The notes under the pieces: model-generated
What the model was told of the DNA's origin: nothing
Database searches by the model: none
The model's input: the letters and a program-made list of their open reading frames with translations, nothing else
Made by a program: the position numbers and the translations under genes
Assembly (NCBI RefSeq): GCF_014205895.1
Contig: NZ_JACHFC010000003.1
Location: 1 to 64,000 of the forward strand
Source: Borreliella lanei
GTDB lineage: Bacteria; Spirochaetota; Spirochaetia; Borreliales; Borreliaceae
Direction of reading: 5' to 3'
DNA length: 64,000 nucleotides
Part shown: positions 29,421-39,693 of the stretch, in pieces
Layout of the letters: every line of letters begins with the position of its first letter
How positions within the stretch are numbered: the first letter of the stretch is position 1

Positions 29421-30884
29421 ATGAAAGAAGTCCACGAAAATTCAAATATTGAGCTTTTTGAAGTTAAATTAAAGCCAATTCTAGGAATAGCACCCAAGGT
29501 TTACGTATTTCTTACAACAATAATACTACTTTTAAGTTTAATATCAATTTTAATAATCATACCTAAGTTTAAAAATCCAGGAGCATATTTAAAAATAAAT
29601 TCCAATATTGCAAACACTTACATATATTTAAACGAAAAATATATCGGCAGAACTCCACTTAACAAATATATAAATGCCACTGAAGGAATTATTAGAGCAA
29701 AGAGGATGGGATTTAAAACATACGAACAAAAGATGAAAATTCACAACAAATTTTTTGGAAGCTACAATTTGCAAATAAATTTAGAACTGGTTGATCCTGA
29801 AAAGATAATTAAACAAAGACAAAAAGAGCTCTCTATCATGGTGAAAATAAAAAATACTAATGAAAATACAAAACTAATTCCTGTTTTTTCATTAATATCT
29901 AGTGAACTCAAAGAGCATCCTAAATACATTAAAAAATTTTTAAAAAATTCCATACCTTACTTAAATTCAATCGAAATGTTTAAAGATTTTTTAGATTCAT
30001 ATAAAGTCGTATATTCAATAGACCAAAACAATAGTAATCAAGAAGAAATATGGAACTCTTTGAAAACAAATTTTGATTTAGAAAATAGAGCTATCTTTTG
30101 GTTTTTAGAAAATTTAGATAAAGATTTAAAAATACTAACAAAAAATGAACCTTGGGTTAAAACATTAGCCAAAACTCTAGACAATGAAAATATTCAATTA
30201 ATTTCTAAAAATGAAAAAATCAATATAAAATTACCTGGATTTAAAAAAATAAATTCAAATAAAATCGAAAAAATTCAAAATTATGAATTAGATTCAAAAA
30301 ATATTTCACTAAAATCTACCTATAGTATAAAAGAATTTCTTATTCAAGAACAAAATGTTACAAAATACGAGTATCAAGATTTTTTAAAAGAAAATCCAAA
30401 ATGGGCATTAAATAATAAAGAAAATTTAATTAAAGAACAACTTGTAGATGAAAATTATCTTAAAAATTTTAATCAAATAGGCTTAAATGAAGCCATCACA
30501 GGAATATCTTATTTCTCAGCAATAGAATACGCCAACTGGTACTCTAAAAAACTTCCCACAGGATTCAAAGCAAGACTGCCCATATCACAAGAATGGGAAT
30601 TATACCAAAAAGAACCAAACAAAAACCCATTAAATATTAATGAAATATCAAAAAAAGTTGGATTTTGGAATTTAATGCAAAATTCATCCTTTAATGATAT
30701 CGCAATATTCAAAAATGAAAAAAATTTTTATAACGAAAATTCAAATTTTTACTCATTGATAACAGAAATTAGGACATACTCCCATCAAAATAATAATTTA
30801 CTCAATCCATCAACTAAAGCTTCTTTTTTGAAAAATTGGAGTTCTCCAAACATTGGGTTTAGGTTGATTGTATCAAAGGAATAA
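29421..30884 (+). CDS. Membrane protein with PEGA domain and degenerate FGE-sulfatase-like domain
   Basis: Residues 1-29 are a cytoplasmic tail, about 30-51 a membrane helix, and about 55-120 a PEGA domain (YIYLNEKYIGRTPLNKYI). A helical linker to about 300 leads to a C-terminal domain resembling the formylglycine-generating enzyme/C-type-lectin fold. TGISYFSAIEYANWYSKKLP, ARLPISQEWELY and the terminal SSPNIGFRLI fit the scaffold. The copper-binding and redox cysteines of real FGE are absent, so this is a binding module, not a sulfatase activator. The orientation puts both domains outside the membrane. smpB follows 11 bases downstream. No Shine-Dalgarno is present; the promoter suggests a leaderless transcript. 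Confidence 0.75.
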   Translation: MKEVHENSNIELFEVKLKPILGIAPKVYVFLTTIILLLSLISILIIIPKFKNPGAYLKINSNIANTYIYLNEKYIGRTPLNKYINATEGIIRAKRMGFKTYEQKMKIHNKFFGSYNLQINLELVDPEKIIKQRQKELSIMVKIKNTNENTKLIPVFSLISSELKEHPKYIKKFLKNSIPYLNSIEMFKDFLDSYKVVYSIDQNNSNQEEIWNSLKTNFDLENRAIFWFLENLDKDLKILTKNEPWVKTLAKTLDNENIQLISKNEKINIKLPGFKKINSNKIEKIQNYELDSKNISLKSTYSIKEFLIQEQNVTKYEYQDFLKENPKWALNNKENLIKEQLVDENYLKNFNQIGLNEAITGISYFSAIEYANWYSKKLPTGFKARLPISQEWELYQKEPNKNPLNINEISKKVGFWNLMQNSSFNDIAIFKNEKNFYNENSNFYSLITEIRTYSHQNNNLLNPSTKASFLKNWSSPNIGFRLIVSKE

Positions 30885-30895
30885 AAGGAATAGAT

Positions 30896-31348
30896 TTGAA
30901 CACAAACACTTTGCTTATTGAAAACAAAAAAGCAAAATTTAACTACTTTATTGAAGAGAAAATAAGTTGTGGAATAGTACTAAAAGGAACTGAAGTGAAA
31001 TCAATAAAGGCAAAAAAATTATCATTTAACAATAGCTTTGCAAGCATAAAAAAAGAAGAATTATGGCTTGAAAACTTGCACGTATCAAAATATAAAGAAG
31101 GGAATATCTTCAATCATGATGAATTAAGACCCAGAAAACTTTTAATCAAAAAAAAGGAATTACAAAGGCTAAAAAAATTTAAAGAAAAAGAAGGATATAC
31201 TTTAATTCCTATTAGCTTTTATTTAAAAAAATCAATAATTAAAGTAGAAGTTGGAATATGTAAAGGAAAAAAATTGTATGATAAAAGAGAAATACTAAAA
31301 CAAAAAAGCATAAAAAAAGATCTTAGTAGAGAAATAAAATACAAATAA
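30896..31348 (+). CDS. smpB: SsrA-binding protein
   Basis: SmpB binds the tRNA-like domain of tmRNA and brings it to stalled ribosomes. Family signatures are NKKAKFNYFIEEKISCGIVLKGTEVKS near the N-terminus (shown here as two overlapping blocks around residues 9-37), then the central LENLHVSKY and the basic tail KKLYDKREILKQKS. Length (150) is typical. The start is TTG at 30896, with AAGGA seven bases upstream. Its RNA partner is encoded 15 kb away at 46567-46925. It is cotranscribed with the PEGA/FGE-like gene. Confidence 0.95.
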   Translation: MNTNTLLIENKKAKFNYFIEEKISCGIVLKGTEVKSIKAKKLSFNNSFASIKKEELWLENLHVSKYKEGNIFNHDELRPRKLLIKKKELQRLKKFKEKEGYTLIPISFYLKKSIIKVEVGICKGKKLYDKREILKQKSIKKDLSREIKYK

Positions 31349-31360
31349 AAGCTCTTTTAA

Positions 31361-31408
31361 TTACAATGAGCAATCACAATACAAAATTGCAATCACTCAT
31401 TTTTGTAA
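31361..31408 (+). terminator. Possible imperfect terminator hairpin after smpB
   Basis: TTACAA (31361-31366) and TTGTAA (31403-31408) can pair, as can ATGAG with CTCAT and an inner CAAT with ATTG. Unpaired copies of CAATCA interrupt both sides, and a short T-run lies within the right arm. It lies between the convergent smpB and p13 genes. The stem is interrupted, so the call is weak. Confidence 0.4.
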
Positions 31409-31417
31409 TAAATAAAA

Positions 31418-31957
31418 TTAATAGCTTTTTTTGAAAGACAGTTCAAACCCAAGAGTACTTGCTTGACTCATAGCAATATCAAAACTAGGCTCAAATCCTC
31501 CTAAAGCTACATTAAGGCTATTTTTTAACTTCCTATTATAACTATTAGCAAATGTAAATGGAAGAATAATTTCTGTCAATCTTGTCACAGCCATAGTAAC
31601 CACACCTGCTAACATAACTCCCTTACCCCAAGTCCATTGAAAAGCAGCTTTTTTGGCATTAATATCAAGAGCTTTGATATCTAAATAAGCTCCCGTAAGT
31701 ATCAGCCCTATACCAACCGCATCAAATCCAAGAATAAGAGAACCTCCAAGAATATCTCCTTGAGCAAAGGAGCCTATTCCAAACCCTAAAAAAAGGTTCA
31801 ATAAAAATGGTACAATAGGATCTTGCTTGCTAGTTTCATAAACCAAAAGTTTTTCTCCAGCACTCATACCAAACGAACCACTTTTAGAATCATCAGCTTG
31901 AGCAAAGCTAGAAAAAACACAAAAGGTTGCCAAAACTAAAATTAAAAATTTATTCAT
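31418..31957 (-). CDS. p13: P13 outer-membrane channel protein
   Basis: P13 is an integral outer-membrane channel protein of Lyme Borrelia. The sequence shows a signal peptide (about 1-21, FSSFAQADD) and several hydrophobic helices (about 50-68, 72-92 and 108-128). It also has the family-typical SGSFGMSAGEKLLVYETSKQ and ends in LGFELSFKKSY. Published work reports that the C-terminus is trimmed by the CtpA protease; that cannot be seen here. AAAGGGG before the ATG is a good ribosome-binding site. The gene stands alone on the minus strand, downstream of the parE-parC genes in position but with its own upstream spacer of 67 bp. Confidence 0.93.
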   Translation of the reverse strand: MNKFLILVLATFCVFSSFAQADDSKSGSFGMSAGEKLLVYETSKQDPIVPFLLNLFLGFGIGSFAQGDILGGSLILGFDAVGIGLILTGAYLDIKALDINAKKAAFQWTWGKGVMLAGVVTMAVTRLTEIILPFTFANSYNRKLKNSLNVALGGFEPSFDIAMSQASTLGFELSFKKSY

Positions 31958-32024
31958 AAAAACCCCTTTATTAAAACTGGTACTATGGTAGCATATTAAT
32001 TAAATTTAAAAAAGGTTTTTAAAA

Positions 32025-33905
32025 CTATTTAAATTTAACTTTTTTCAAATTGTTGTTTGAAATTCGCTTACCAATAGAGCTTCTTGATTTTACTATAAAA
32101 TTAGCAATTTCAATTCTTTTAACAATGTCTTTATTTGTCGAAAATTCTACAAATTTGGGATTCAATGAAAAATCAATAAATTCATCATTTTCTCCTAAAA
32201 ATTCATAAACTTTATCTGTAATAAATTTATCTATTTTAAACCTTTTAACATAATAAAAATTGTCAAGTTTGTTAAGATAAATTATTGAAAATATTTGCTC
32301 TTTTGAATTATTTATATCATAAACTAAAGCACATACATTCTTTTTATCTATAAATGTCTTGTCCTCAATATTTTTAAGAACATAACTATTTTCCCTAAAA
32401 ACCAATATTTTATCATAATAACTAGCATTTCCAATAAATTCACCATCAAAAAGACTAGTTCCTACAAAACCTTCTGCCAAGTTTAAATAAACTTTCATAT
32501 TCTTTGTAGCTATTTCTTTTACATTCTTTGATTTGATCAAAGAAATTTCAGTCTTTCTTTGATGCTCTTTAGAATACTTTGCAAGCAATAAATCAATAAA
32601 GTTTATTGAATATCCTCTTATTGAAGAAATATTGCTATTTATACTCTTTAATTCTTTATTTAAAATTTTAATATCCTTGGAATTCTTATCAATATCAAAA
32701 AGACTTATTTTTCTAATTGGAATCTTAAGCAAATTTTCAACATCTTCTTTCAAAACTTCCCTTGAAAAAGATTCTTTATACCTTAAAACCTCTGACAATA
32801 TTATACTTACAATATTTTCTTCTTTAGAAATTGTTTCAAGAAGTTTATAAATCTTTTTTTCAATAAAAATTTGCTCCAATGTTTTATAAAATATTTTTTC
32901 AAGAATCTTGCTTTTCTGCAATTCAAGTTCCATTTTTAAAACTTTTTGAAGATGAGCTGCATGAAACTTGATAAGATCTTTAATAGTATAAACAACAGGA
33001 TATCTCTCGCTAAGCAACAATAAATTAACAGAAATTGATATCTGACAATTTGTATAATGATAGAGCTTTTCAATTACTTCACTTGCATAAACACCTCGAG
33101 GCAAAGATAGCTCTATGGCCACATTTTCAGCAGTAAAGTCATTAATGCTTGAAACTTTAATATAATTTTTTCTAATTGCTTTCTCAATCGAAGATATCAA
33201 GCTCTCAGTAGTTTCACCAAAAGGCAATTCCCTTATTACAATTGTTTTTTCATCTATAGTTTCAATTTTAGCTCTAACTAAAACTTTACCGTTACCATCA
33301 GCGTATTCATTAACATCAACTATTCCTCCCGTTGGAAAATCAGGATAAATATCGTAACTCTCTCCAAGAAGCTCGCTCTTTACTGCATTTAAAATCTCAT
33401 TAAAATTGTGAGGCAATATTTTAGCTGCCATTCCAACAGCAATCCCTTCACTCCCCTGAATTAAAATAACAGGAATTTTTGCGGGATAAAGCAAAGGTTC
33501 ATTATTTCTTCCATCATAAGAAGATTCATAAATTGTTATCTCTTTGCTGTAAAGAACATCAAAAGCCAAAGGGGTTAATCTACATTCAATATACCTAGAA
33601 GCAGAAGCAGGATCACCTGTAAACAAATTACCAAAATTGCCCTGCTTTTCAATAAATAAATCCTTGTTAGCAATATTAACAAGAGCCTCATAAATTGACG
33701 TATCACCGTGAGGATGGTATTTCATTGTATTACCAACAACATTTGCAACTTTATGAAAGTTGCCATCATGCATTTCAAAAAGAGAATGTATAATTCTCCT
33801 TTGAACTGGCTTAAACCCATCAACAACACTAGCAATAGCACGATCTTTAATAACATAAGATGAATATTGCAAAAAATTATCTTTAAGTACAGTTCTAATA
33901 TCCAT
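32025..33905 (-). CDS. parC: Topoisomerase IV subunit A
   Basis: ParC cuts and rejoins DNA to unlink sister chromosomes. The catalytic tyrosine is in ASRYIECRLTPLA, near residue 112, after the winged-helix segment ANVVGNTMKYHPHGDTS. The gate is followed by coiled coils around 310-450 and a very short C-terminal region. At 626 residues it is well short of the usual 730-800, so most of the beta-pinwheel DNA-wrapping domain is missing or reduced, a known variation among ParC proteins. Its ATG overlaps the parE stop by one base (TAATG), so the subunits are cotranslated. Confidence 0.95.
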   Translation of the reverse strand: MDIRTVLKDNFLQYSSYVIKDRAIASVVDGFKPVQRRIIHSLFEMHDGNFHKVANVVGNTMKYHPHGDTSIYEALVNIANKDLFIEKQGNFGNLFTGDPASASRYIECRLTPLAFDVLYSKEITIYESSYDGRNNEPLLYPAKIPVILIQGSEGIAVGMAAKILPHNFNEILNAVKSELLGESYDIYPDFPTGGIVDVNEYADGNGKVLVRAKIETIDEKTIVIRELPFGETTESLISSIEKAIRKNYIKVSSINDFTAENVAIELSLPRGVYASEVIEKLYHYTNCQISISVNLLLLSERYPVVYTIKDLIKFHAAHLQKVLKMELELQKSKILEKIFYKTLEQIFIEKKIYKLLETISKEENIVSIILSEVLRYKESFSREVLKEDVENLLKIPIRKISLFDIDKNSKDIKILNKELKSINSNISSIRGYSINFIDLLLAKYSKEHQRKTEISLIKSKNVKEIATKNMKVYLNLAEGFVGTSLFDGEFIGNASYYDKILVFRENSYVLKNIEDKTFIDKKNVCALVYDINNSKEQIFSIIYLNKLDNFYYVKRFKIDKFITDKVYEFLGENDEFIDFSLNPKFVEFSTNKDIVKRIEIANFIVKSRSSIGKRISNNNLKKVKFK

Positions 33906-35704
33906 TAAATCAAATTCTCCATAATAAAATTCCGCCTTTCAGGAGTGTTCTGCCCCATATAAAAACCCAATTTATCTTTTATTTCTTTAATATTAAAAAG
34001 GTCCACTTTTGTAAGCTTAATGCTATTAATATCAATAAAACCTTTAAATTCATTTGGAGAAATTTCACCAAGGCCTTTAAACCTTGTTACTTCACATCCC
34101 CCCTTAAGCTCAAGAATAGCTTTTTGTTTTTCTTCCTCAGAATAACAATAGATCGTGATTTTTTTGTTCCTAACCCTAAAAAGAGGAGTTTCTAAAATAT
34201 ACATATGCCCATTTAAAATTAAATCTTCAAAAAAAGTCAAGAAAAAAGTTAACAACAAATTTCTAATATGAAATCCATCAAAATCTGCATCGGTTGCTAT
34301 TACAACCTTATTGTACCTTAAATTTTCAATTGATTCTTCAATGCCAAGAGCCACCATCATATTATAAAGCTCTTCATTTTTATATATCTCAGATTTATTT
34401 TTTTCAAACATATTTTGAGGTTTTCCCCTAAGAGAAAATATAGCCTGAGTATAAACATCCCTACAAGACACCATTGAACCTGTTGCAGAATCCCCTTCTG
34501 TTAAAAAGATCATGGTTTGTTCTGACTGCTTACTGCTGTCGTTAAAATGAAATTTGCAATCCTTAAGTTTAGGGATTTTAAAAGATATTTTTTTTGCTCT
34601 CTCTCTTGCTTCTTTTCTTACACTACTTAATTCTTTTCTGAGTCGTTCATTGTCAACTACTTTTTTCTCAATCAATTTTGCAAGTATTTTATCTTTATAT
34701 AAAATTTCAGAAATTATCTTCTGCACTTCTTTTGCAACATTGCCTCTAGTTTCAATATTCCCAAGCTTATTCTTAGTTTGACTTTCAAATATTGGATCTT
34801 TAATTTTAACAGAAAGAGTTGCAACAAGCCCCTCCCTAATATCTGTTGAGGAATATGTTTTTTTAAGAAAATCGTTAATAGCTCTTACAAAGCCTTCTCT
34901 AAAACCAGTCTGATGGGTGCCTCCATCGTTGGTATATTGCCCATTAACAAATGAAAAATAAGTCTCCCCATAATTACTTGTATGGGAAAAAGCAAATTCT
35001 AAGGTTTTACTAGAATAGTAAACAACATCATAAAGCAAATCATCACTTTTAATTTCTGAATTCAAAAAATCTAAAAGACCATTTTTAGATTCAAAAATTT
35101 GATCATTATAGTTTATTACAAGTCCCTTATTCAAACAAGCATAATGGAAAAATCTTCTTTTGAGAAAATCTTCACTGTAAGAATATTTTCCAAATATTTC
35201 TGAATCTGCTAAAAACTCAACATAAGTACCATCTTTATCAGAAGATTTTATTTCTCTAGATTCCAATAATTTTCCCTTAGAAAACAAAGCCTCAAAAGAT
35301 TTGCCATTTCTTGTTGATCTTACTAGAAATTTTGAACTTAAGGCATTAACTGCCTTAGTTCCAACCCCATTAAGCCCCACAGAAAATTGAAAAACATCAT
35401 CATTATACTTGGCTCCAGTGTTAATAATTGAAACACTCTCAATAACTTTTCCAAGAGGAATTCCTCTTCCATAATCCCTAATAGAAATAAGATTATCTTC
35501 TTTTTTTATAAAAATTTCATTTCCGTAACCCATAATAAACTCATCAATTGAATTGTCTATTATCTCTTTAATTAAAACATAAATACCATCATCAATATTA
35601 GAGCCATCTCCCAAACGTCCAATATACATACCAGATCTTAATCTAATATGTTCAAGAGAAGATAGAGTGATTATTTTACTTTCATCATAATTTTGAGTCT
35701 TCAT
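33905..35704 (-). CDS. parE: Topoisomerase IV subunit B (ATPase)
   Basis: ParE powers the strand passage carried out with ParC. GHKL ATPase motifs are DNSIDEF, GRGIPLG and GLNGVGTKAVNALS. The Toprim domain has EGDSATGS and DADFDGFHIRNLL, and the C-terminus has RFKGLGEIS. Length (599) is slightly shorter than E. coli ParE (630). The gene follows plsC by 20 bases and overlaps parC by one base. Confidence 0.95.
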   Translation of the reverse strand: MKTQNYDESKIITLSSLEHIRLRSGMYIGRLGDGSNIDDGIYVLIKEIIDNSIDEFIMGYGNEIFIKKEDNLISIRDYGRGIPLGKVIESVSIINTGAKYNDDVFQFSVGLNGVGTKAVNALSSKFLVRSTRNGKSFEALFSKGKLLESREIKSSDKDGTYVEFLADSEIFGKYSYSEDFLKRRFFHYACLNKGLVINYNDQIFESKNGLLDFLNSEIKSDDLLYDVVYYSSKTLEFAFSHTSNYGETYFSFVNGQYTNDGGTHQTGFREGFVRAINDFLKKTYSSTDIREGLVATLSVKIKDPIFESQTKNKLGNIETRGNVAKEVQKIISEILYKDKILAKLIEKKVVDNERLRKELSSVRKEARERAKKISFKIPKLKDCKFHFNDSSKQSEQTMIFLTEGDSATGSMVSCRDVYTQAIFSLRGKPQNMFEKNKSEIYKNEELYNMMVALGIEESIENLRYNKVVIATDADFDGFHIRNLLLTFFLTFFEDLILNGHMYILETPLFRVRNKKITIYCYSEEEKQKAILELKGGCEVTRFKGLGEISPNEFKGFIDINSIKLTKVDLFNIKEIKDKLGFYMGQNTPERRNFIMENLI

Positions 35705-35724
35705 CTAAATCCTTGCTTTACAAA

Positions 35725-36462
35725 TTAAATTTTAATAGTTTCAAGCTTTTTAACTATTTGATCTCTAATAATACTAGCGAGATTCTCTTTTTCATACTCA
35801 CTTAATTTTAAAATATCTATCAAAGGATGGACATGAATATAAACAGATAGACCAGAATTAAAAATAATATTTTTAATAAAAAAGTTATTAGTATTATAAA
35901 GAGTAACAGGAAGAATTGATGTTCCTGTCTTTAATGCCATCTTAATTGAACCTTTTTTAAAAACCTTAGTATCCCCCCCTCTATTTCTAGTCCCTTCAGG
36001 GAAAATTCCAATAGATCTGCCCTCTCTCATAACCCTTATTGCCTTAGCTTCAGCAGCAGCGGCAGATCTTATGCTCTTTCTATTAACAAAAATAACACCC
36101 ATAACAATCAAAACAATATTCACAAAAGGAACCCTAAGCAAAGAATGTTTTGCCAATATTACAAATGGACTGGCAAAAGTATAAATAAAAATTAAAGGAT
36201 CCATAGCTGCAATATGATTTCCCATTATTATTACATTGCTTTTTTTAGGAATATTCTCAGAACCCGTAACAATAATTTTAATCCCAGCAAGCCATAAGCT
36301 AATCTTAATGCAAGCTCGCATCATAATGAAACTAAGTCTAACAACATAACGCTCAAGTAAAAAAATTTTACAAACCAAGTAAAAAGGAAATAAAAAAAAA
36401 ATTAAAATTAATAAAAACAATAAAACATTAAAATAAGTTATAATACTTCTCAATATTTTCAT
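35725..36462 (-). CDS. plsC: 1-acyl-sn-glycerol-3-phosphate acyltransferase
   Basis: PlsC acylates lysophosphatidic acid to phosphatidic acid in the inner membrane. Acyltransferase motif I is NHIAAMD (His-x4-Asp), motif II spans FVNRKSIRSA, and motif III is FPEGTRNRGG. A long N-terminal hydrophobic region (about 10-50) anchors it. Length (245) is typical. It is placed between a lipoprotein gene (eight bases upstream) and parE. Borrelia takes fatty acids from its host, and this step would build its phospholipids (established knowledge). Confidence 0.92.
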   Translation of the reverse strand: MKILRSIITYFNVLLFLLILIFFLFPFYLVCKIFLLERYVVRLSFIMMRACIKISLWLAGIKIIVTGSENIPKKSNVIIMGNHIAAMDPLIFIYTFASPFVILAKHSLLRVPFVNIVLIVMGVIFVNRKSIRSAAAAEAKAIRVMREGRSIGIFPEGTRNRGGDTKVFKKGSIKMALKTGTSILPVTLYNTNNFFIKNIIFNSGLSVYIHVHPLIDILKLSEYEKENLASIIRDQIVKKLETIKI

Positions 36463-36470
36463 AAAAACTA

Positions 36471-37988
36471 TTATCCTATTTTTTCTATTCGCTCAAGCTT
36501 TAATTTTTGCCCTTTAACTAAGCTTACATCATCTTTCAAAATTTTAATAGGATTCAAAATGATTGTAGAAAATTTTTGCTTTTGAACAACTCTTTCGTTA
36601 TGTTCAAGAAAAAAAGATTCTACAAGCTTGTAACTACCCATGTCAATCTCATATTCAAGAACAAAATTATTTTTTAAAGGGAAAATATTAAAAATGCCAT
36701 AATAAATTTTATTCTCATCAATATAAGTTAAATGGGGATAAGAAAAGTCATAAATTTTGTCCTTATACACGTAATTTCCACTAGGAATAAAATAAATATC
36801 ATTACTCCTTTTTTTAACATTTAAGACATTCTCATCAAATCTCTTAAATGCGCCCGAAAATCCACTATTATCATAAGAATTCGTACTAGTGTCAATTTTG
36901 ATTTCAATGTTTTCTTTATCTACAATTTTTATCCAAAAGTTGTAAACTATCAAATCTGAAAAAAGAGACTTTGCGCTAACATTAAGTGTATTGTAAGCGG
37001 GTTTTGAAATATATTCAATCTTTGCAACTTCTTGAGAATTTTTTCTAAAAAGATTAATCTCGCTTGATTGCCTTTCAAAAGACAAGAATAAAACTTCGTC
37101 AATATCTTTGTCATGCTTTTTATTATAGTCATGAACATCATACCAAACTCCATGCAAAAATTTATAAACTTCATCTTTGCTTAAATTCTTTAAAGTTTTA
37201 TAAATATTATTATCAATTTTACCAACTTTTTCACTCACAGAAGAAAGATAATATCTACCCTGAACATGAGAATATTCATATTTTTCAATCTTGCTAATTA
37301 TTAAATCCTCCCCCACTTTTTCATATTTTTCTAAAGAAATAGGATAGCTTTCTCTTGATCTGTTTTCTTCATAGGCTGAAGACCTTGCATACTTATTGAT
37401 AAGAACAGTGCCATTAACTTTGTCAAAAAATATAGGCTTGTAAGAAGACACATCATTTAAAACAGACTTTTGAAAAACGTACAAAACAGATTTATCTTTT
37501 AAAAATCCCTGAACAACTATATTAAAATCATAATCACCTGTAATATCCTCAAGATACATGTTATAAGAATTTTTTGGATCAATATCTATTTGGGTTTTAA
37601 AAAGAATCGTTCCAACTTTACTTTTAGGATCAAATCCAACAATAAACAAATACGCATTAAGATTTGAAAAATTTTGAGCTAAAACCACCTGTTCAAAATA
37701 CACATCTAAATTTAAATTTTCCTGCTGAACTGCAAGAATTTTATAACCTTTTAAATCTATAATATCCCCAAAAAAATCTTCCATTTTATTAACTTCTAAA
37801 ACATTAGAATTCGGATTATCGATTCTGGAAGAAGATTTTACATCTTTGTTAAAAACAATAAAATCTTTGCTTACTTTAGAGCAAGCAAGCAATGTAAAAA
37901 AAAAGAATAAAAACAAAAATTTATAAAACCGAATTAATTCTTTATCCTTACTCAGAGCAATTACACTAACAGCCAAAACCTTTGTCAT
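36471..37988 (-). CDS. Probable lipoprotein of unknown function
   Basis: The 505-residue protein has a basic stretch followed by a Phe-rich hydrophobic segment ending in LLACSK, a plausible lipobox with the lipidated Cys at about residue 36. The frame begins at 37988, but the first 18 or so residues before the hydrophobic core are unusually polar for a signal. The true start may be closer, though no better ribosome-binding site is evident. The mature part is beta-rich and hydrophilic with no domain I recognise. It lies in the run chaperone-lipoprotein-plsC-parE-parC with 12- and 8-base spacers. Confidence 0.7.
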   Translation of the reverse strand: MTKVLAVSVIALSKDKELIRFYKFLFLFFFFTLLACSKVSKDFIVFNKDVKSSSRIDNPNSNVLEVNKMEDFFGDIIDLKGYKILAVQQENLNLDVYFEQVVLAQNFSNLNAYLFIVGFDPKSKVGTILFKTQIDIDPKNSYNMYLEDITGDYDFNIVVQGFLKDKSVLYVFQKSVLNDVSSYKPIFFDKVNGTVLINKYARSSAYEENRSRESYPISLEKYEKVGEDLIISKIEKYEYSHVQGRYYLSSVSEKVGKIDNNIYKTLKNLSKDEVYKFLHGVWYDVHDYNKKHDKDIDEVLFLSFERQSSEINLFRKNSQEVAKIEYISKPAYNTLNVSAKSLFSDLIVYNFWIKIVDKENIEIKIDTSTNSYDNSGFSGAFKRFDENVLNVKKRSNDIYFIPSGNYVYKDKIYDFSYPHLTYIDENKIYYGIFNIFPLKNNFVLEYEIDMGSYKLVESFFLEHNERVVQKQKFSTIILNPIKILKDDVSLVKGQKLKLERIEKIG

Positions 37989-38000
37989 AACATTTATTTC

Positions 38001-39503
38001 TTAATTTTGACTAAAGTTTTGCAAAGCAAAAAACGACTCATTAAAATTATTAACAAAATCTTTTTTATTCAGTAAAAAATCTGTAATCAGCCCGCTATTT
38101 GCAATGTTAAAATTGTCAAGAAGTTTTTCATTTTTGATCTCTTCTTTGAGCCGATTAGATCTTTTTTTAGCTGAATTGAGAAAAAATAAATAAACTTTTT
38201 TATTTGCCACAAAAGGCTTAGACCAAGAATTTTCTTTTAATCCAAAAATAACATCATAAAAAGACTTGCTATTATTAAACTCAACTAACTCCTTTAGAGT
38301 ATTTGGGTAAATATTAATATTATAAGACAAATTAACAATTTCTTCTTTTAAGCTAAGCTGATACTTTTCAAGAACTTGGCTTAAACTACTAAATTTAACA
38401 TCACCAAGAAAATCAGATAGCTTATTTTCCAAATAACCTTCAATAACGCTTGGTTCATAAGTTTCAATGTAATTTTTAACAGAACTAATATCACGATCTG
38501 AATTTTTATCAAAATCATGAACATTACTAAATGCCTTATATATTTGATATTCATTTTTATTTTTAATCTTAATAGGCTTGCTAAATTCACCTTCACTTAA
38601 AGAAAAAATGGAATTTAGATCTTCTTTCTTTTCAACATTAAGATCTAAATCAAAATAATACTTATCCAAAGAAACAACGCCTTTGAAATTAGCTATATCA
38701 TCTGAATAAAGCTTAGCAAGCTCTTCAAATGGAGTTTTGTTTAATAGCTTATCGTAAGCGGTCCGAGCATCATTCATATTTTTAAAACGAATAGACGCAA
38801 GCGATAAACGTTTGAATAAATTTAAATTTTTCTCAGCATAAGATATTACCTCTTTATTAGAAAAATCCTGATAGGAAAGAGAAAGATATGAAATATGCCT
38901 TTCTACAGTGCTCATATCTTTAATCAGATCAAAAATAGAATCGGGAAATATCAAATTACTATTTAAAAAAATTTTCACATTAGAAAACAATATATTTTCT
39001 ACCATCTCATCATAAATTTTAACTTTTTGATAATCAGAAGCTTTATTATATCTTTTAGAACTGAAATTTCCACTAGAGTCTAAATATTCTGGAGATCTAA
39101 GTAAATTTTTATTCAGCATTTCCTTAGAAATATAAAAATTATATTTTTTTATTAAGTCCAAAAAAGCAACATCCTCAACATATTTCATAAATGCCAAATA
39201 CCAGGCATTATAATCTGTATTAATATTTTTAGCATTACCCTGCAATCTAGAATAAAGATTTGAATAATAATTAACATACTTGGCAAACTTACTATCTTTT
39301 TTATAGTAAATAGGTTGACCTTTATAAGAACCAAATTTTAAACCAGATGAATCAGCATTATCAAATATCCCCGGAAGTAAAGGTGCAATAATAAATCCGA
39401 AAACAATTAAAATAAGAGCAAAAATACCCCACATACCAACTTTTTTTTCTTTAGATTCAAGCACAACTAAATCATTTTTGACTTTTCTACTTCTTTTTCG
39501 CAT
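38001..39503 (-). CDS. PpiD/SurA-like membrane-anchored chaperone
   Basis: A basic N-terminus precedes one membrane helix (about 25-46). The periplasmic part then resembles the SurA/PpiD N-terminal helical chaperone domain (LKFGSYKGQPIYYKK, typical of PpiD) and a parvulin-type rotamase segment around 245-345 (FEELAKLYSDD, FSLSEGEFSKPI). The second half is less conserved. It would help outer-membrane proteins fold in transit; peptidyl-prolyl isomerase activity is not certain. AAGGT seven bases before the ATG supports the start. It is the first gene of a five-gene minus-strand unit ending in parC and is divergent from cheR. Confidence 0.75.
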   Translation of the reverse strand: MRKRSRKVKNDLVVLESKEKKVGMWGIFALILIVFGFIIAPLLPGIFDNADSSGLKFGSYKGQPIYYKKDSKFAKYVNYYSNLYSRLQGNAKNINTDYNAWYLAFMKYVEDVAFLDLIKKYNFYISKEMLNKNLLRSPEYLDSSGNFSSKRYNKASDYQKVKIYDEMVENILFSNVKIFLNSNLIFPDSIFDLIKDMSTVERHISYLSLSYQDFSNKEVISYAEKNLNLFKRLSLASIRFKNMNDARTAYDKLLNKTPFEELAKLYSDDIANFKGVVSLDKYYFDLDLNVEKKEDLNSIFSLSEGEFSKPIKIKNKNEYQIYKAFSNVHDFDKNSDRDISSVKNYIETYEPSVIEGYLENKLSDFLGDVKFSSLSQVLEKYQLSLKEEIVNLSYNINIYPNTLKELVEFNNSKSFYDVIFGLKENSWSKPFVANKKVYLFFLNSAKKRSNRLKEEIKNEKLLDNFNIANSGLITDFLLNKKDFVNNFNESFFALQNFSQN

Positions 39504-39693
39504 AAAACAACCTTTAATAAGTAAGCATACTAATAATAATTTAACTACTAAATTATCACAATTGAAAAATTATTGCAATTGAAATATCTAACTTAAGCTA
39601 TACGCTTAAATATTATAGAACTAAAAAAATTTTACATTTCTAGTATAAAAACGAATCGCTTTGGATAAAAAAGGAGAATGAAATCAAAAGTAT

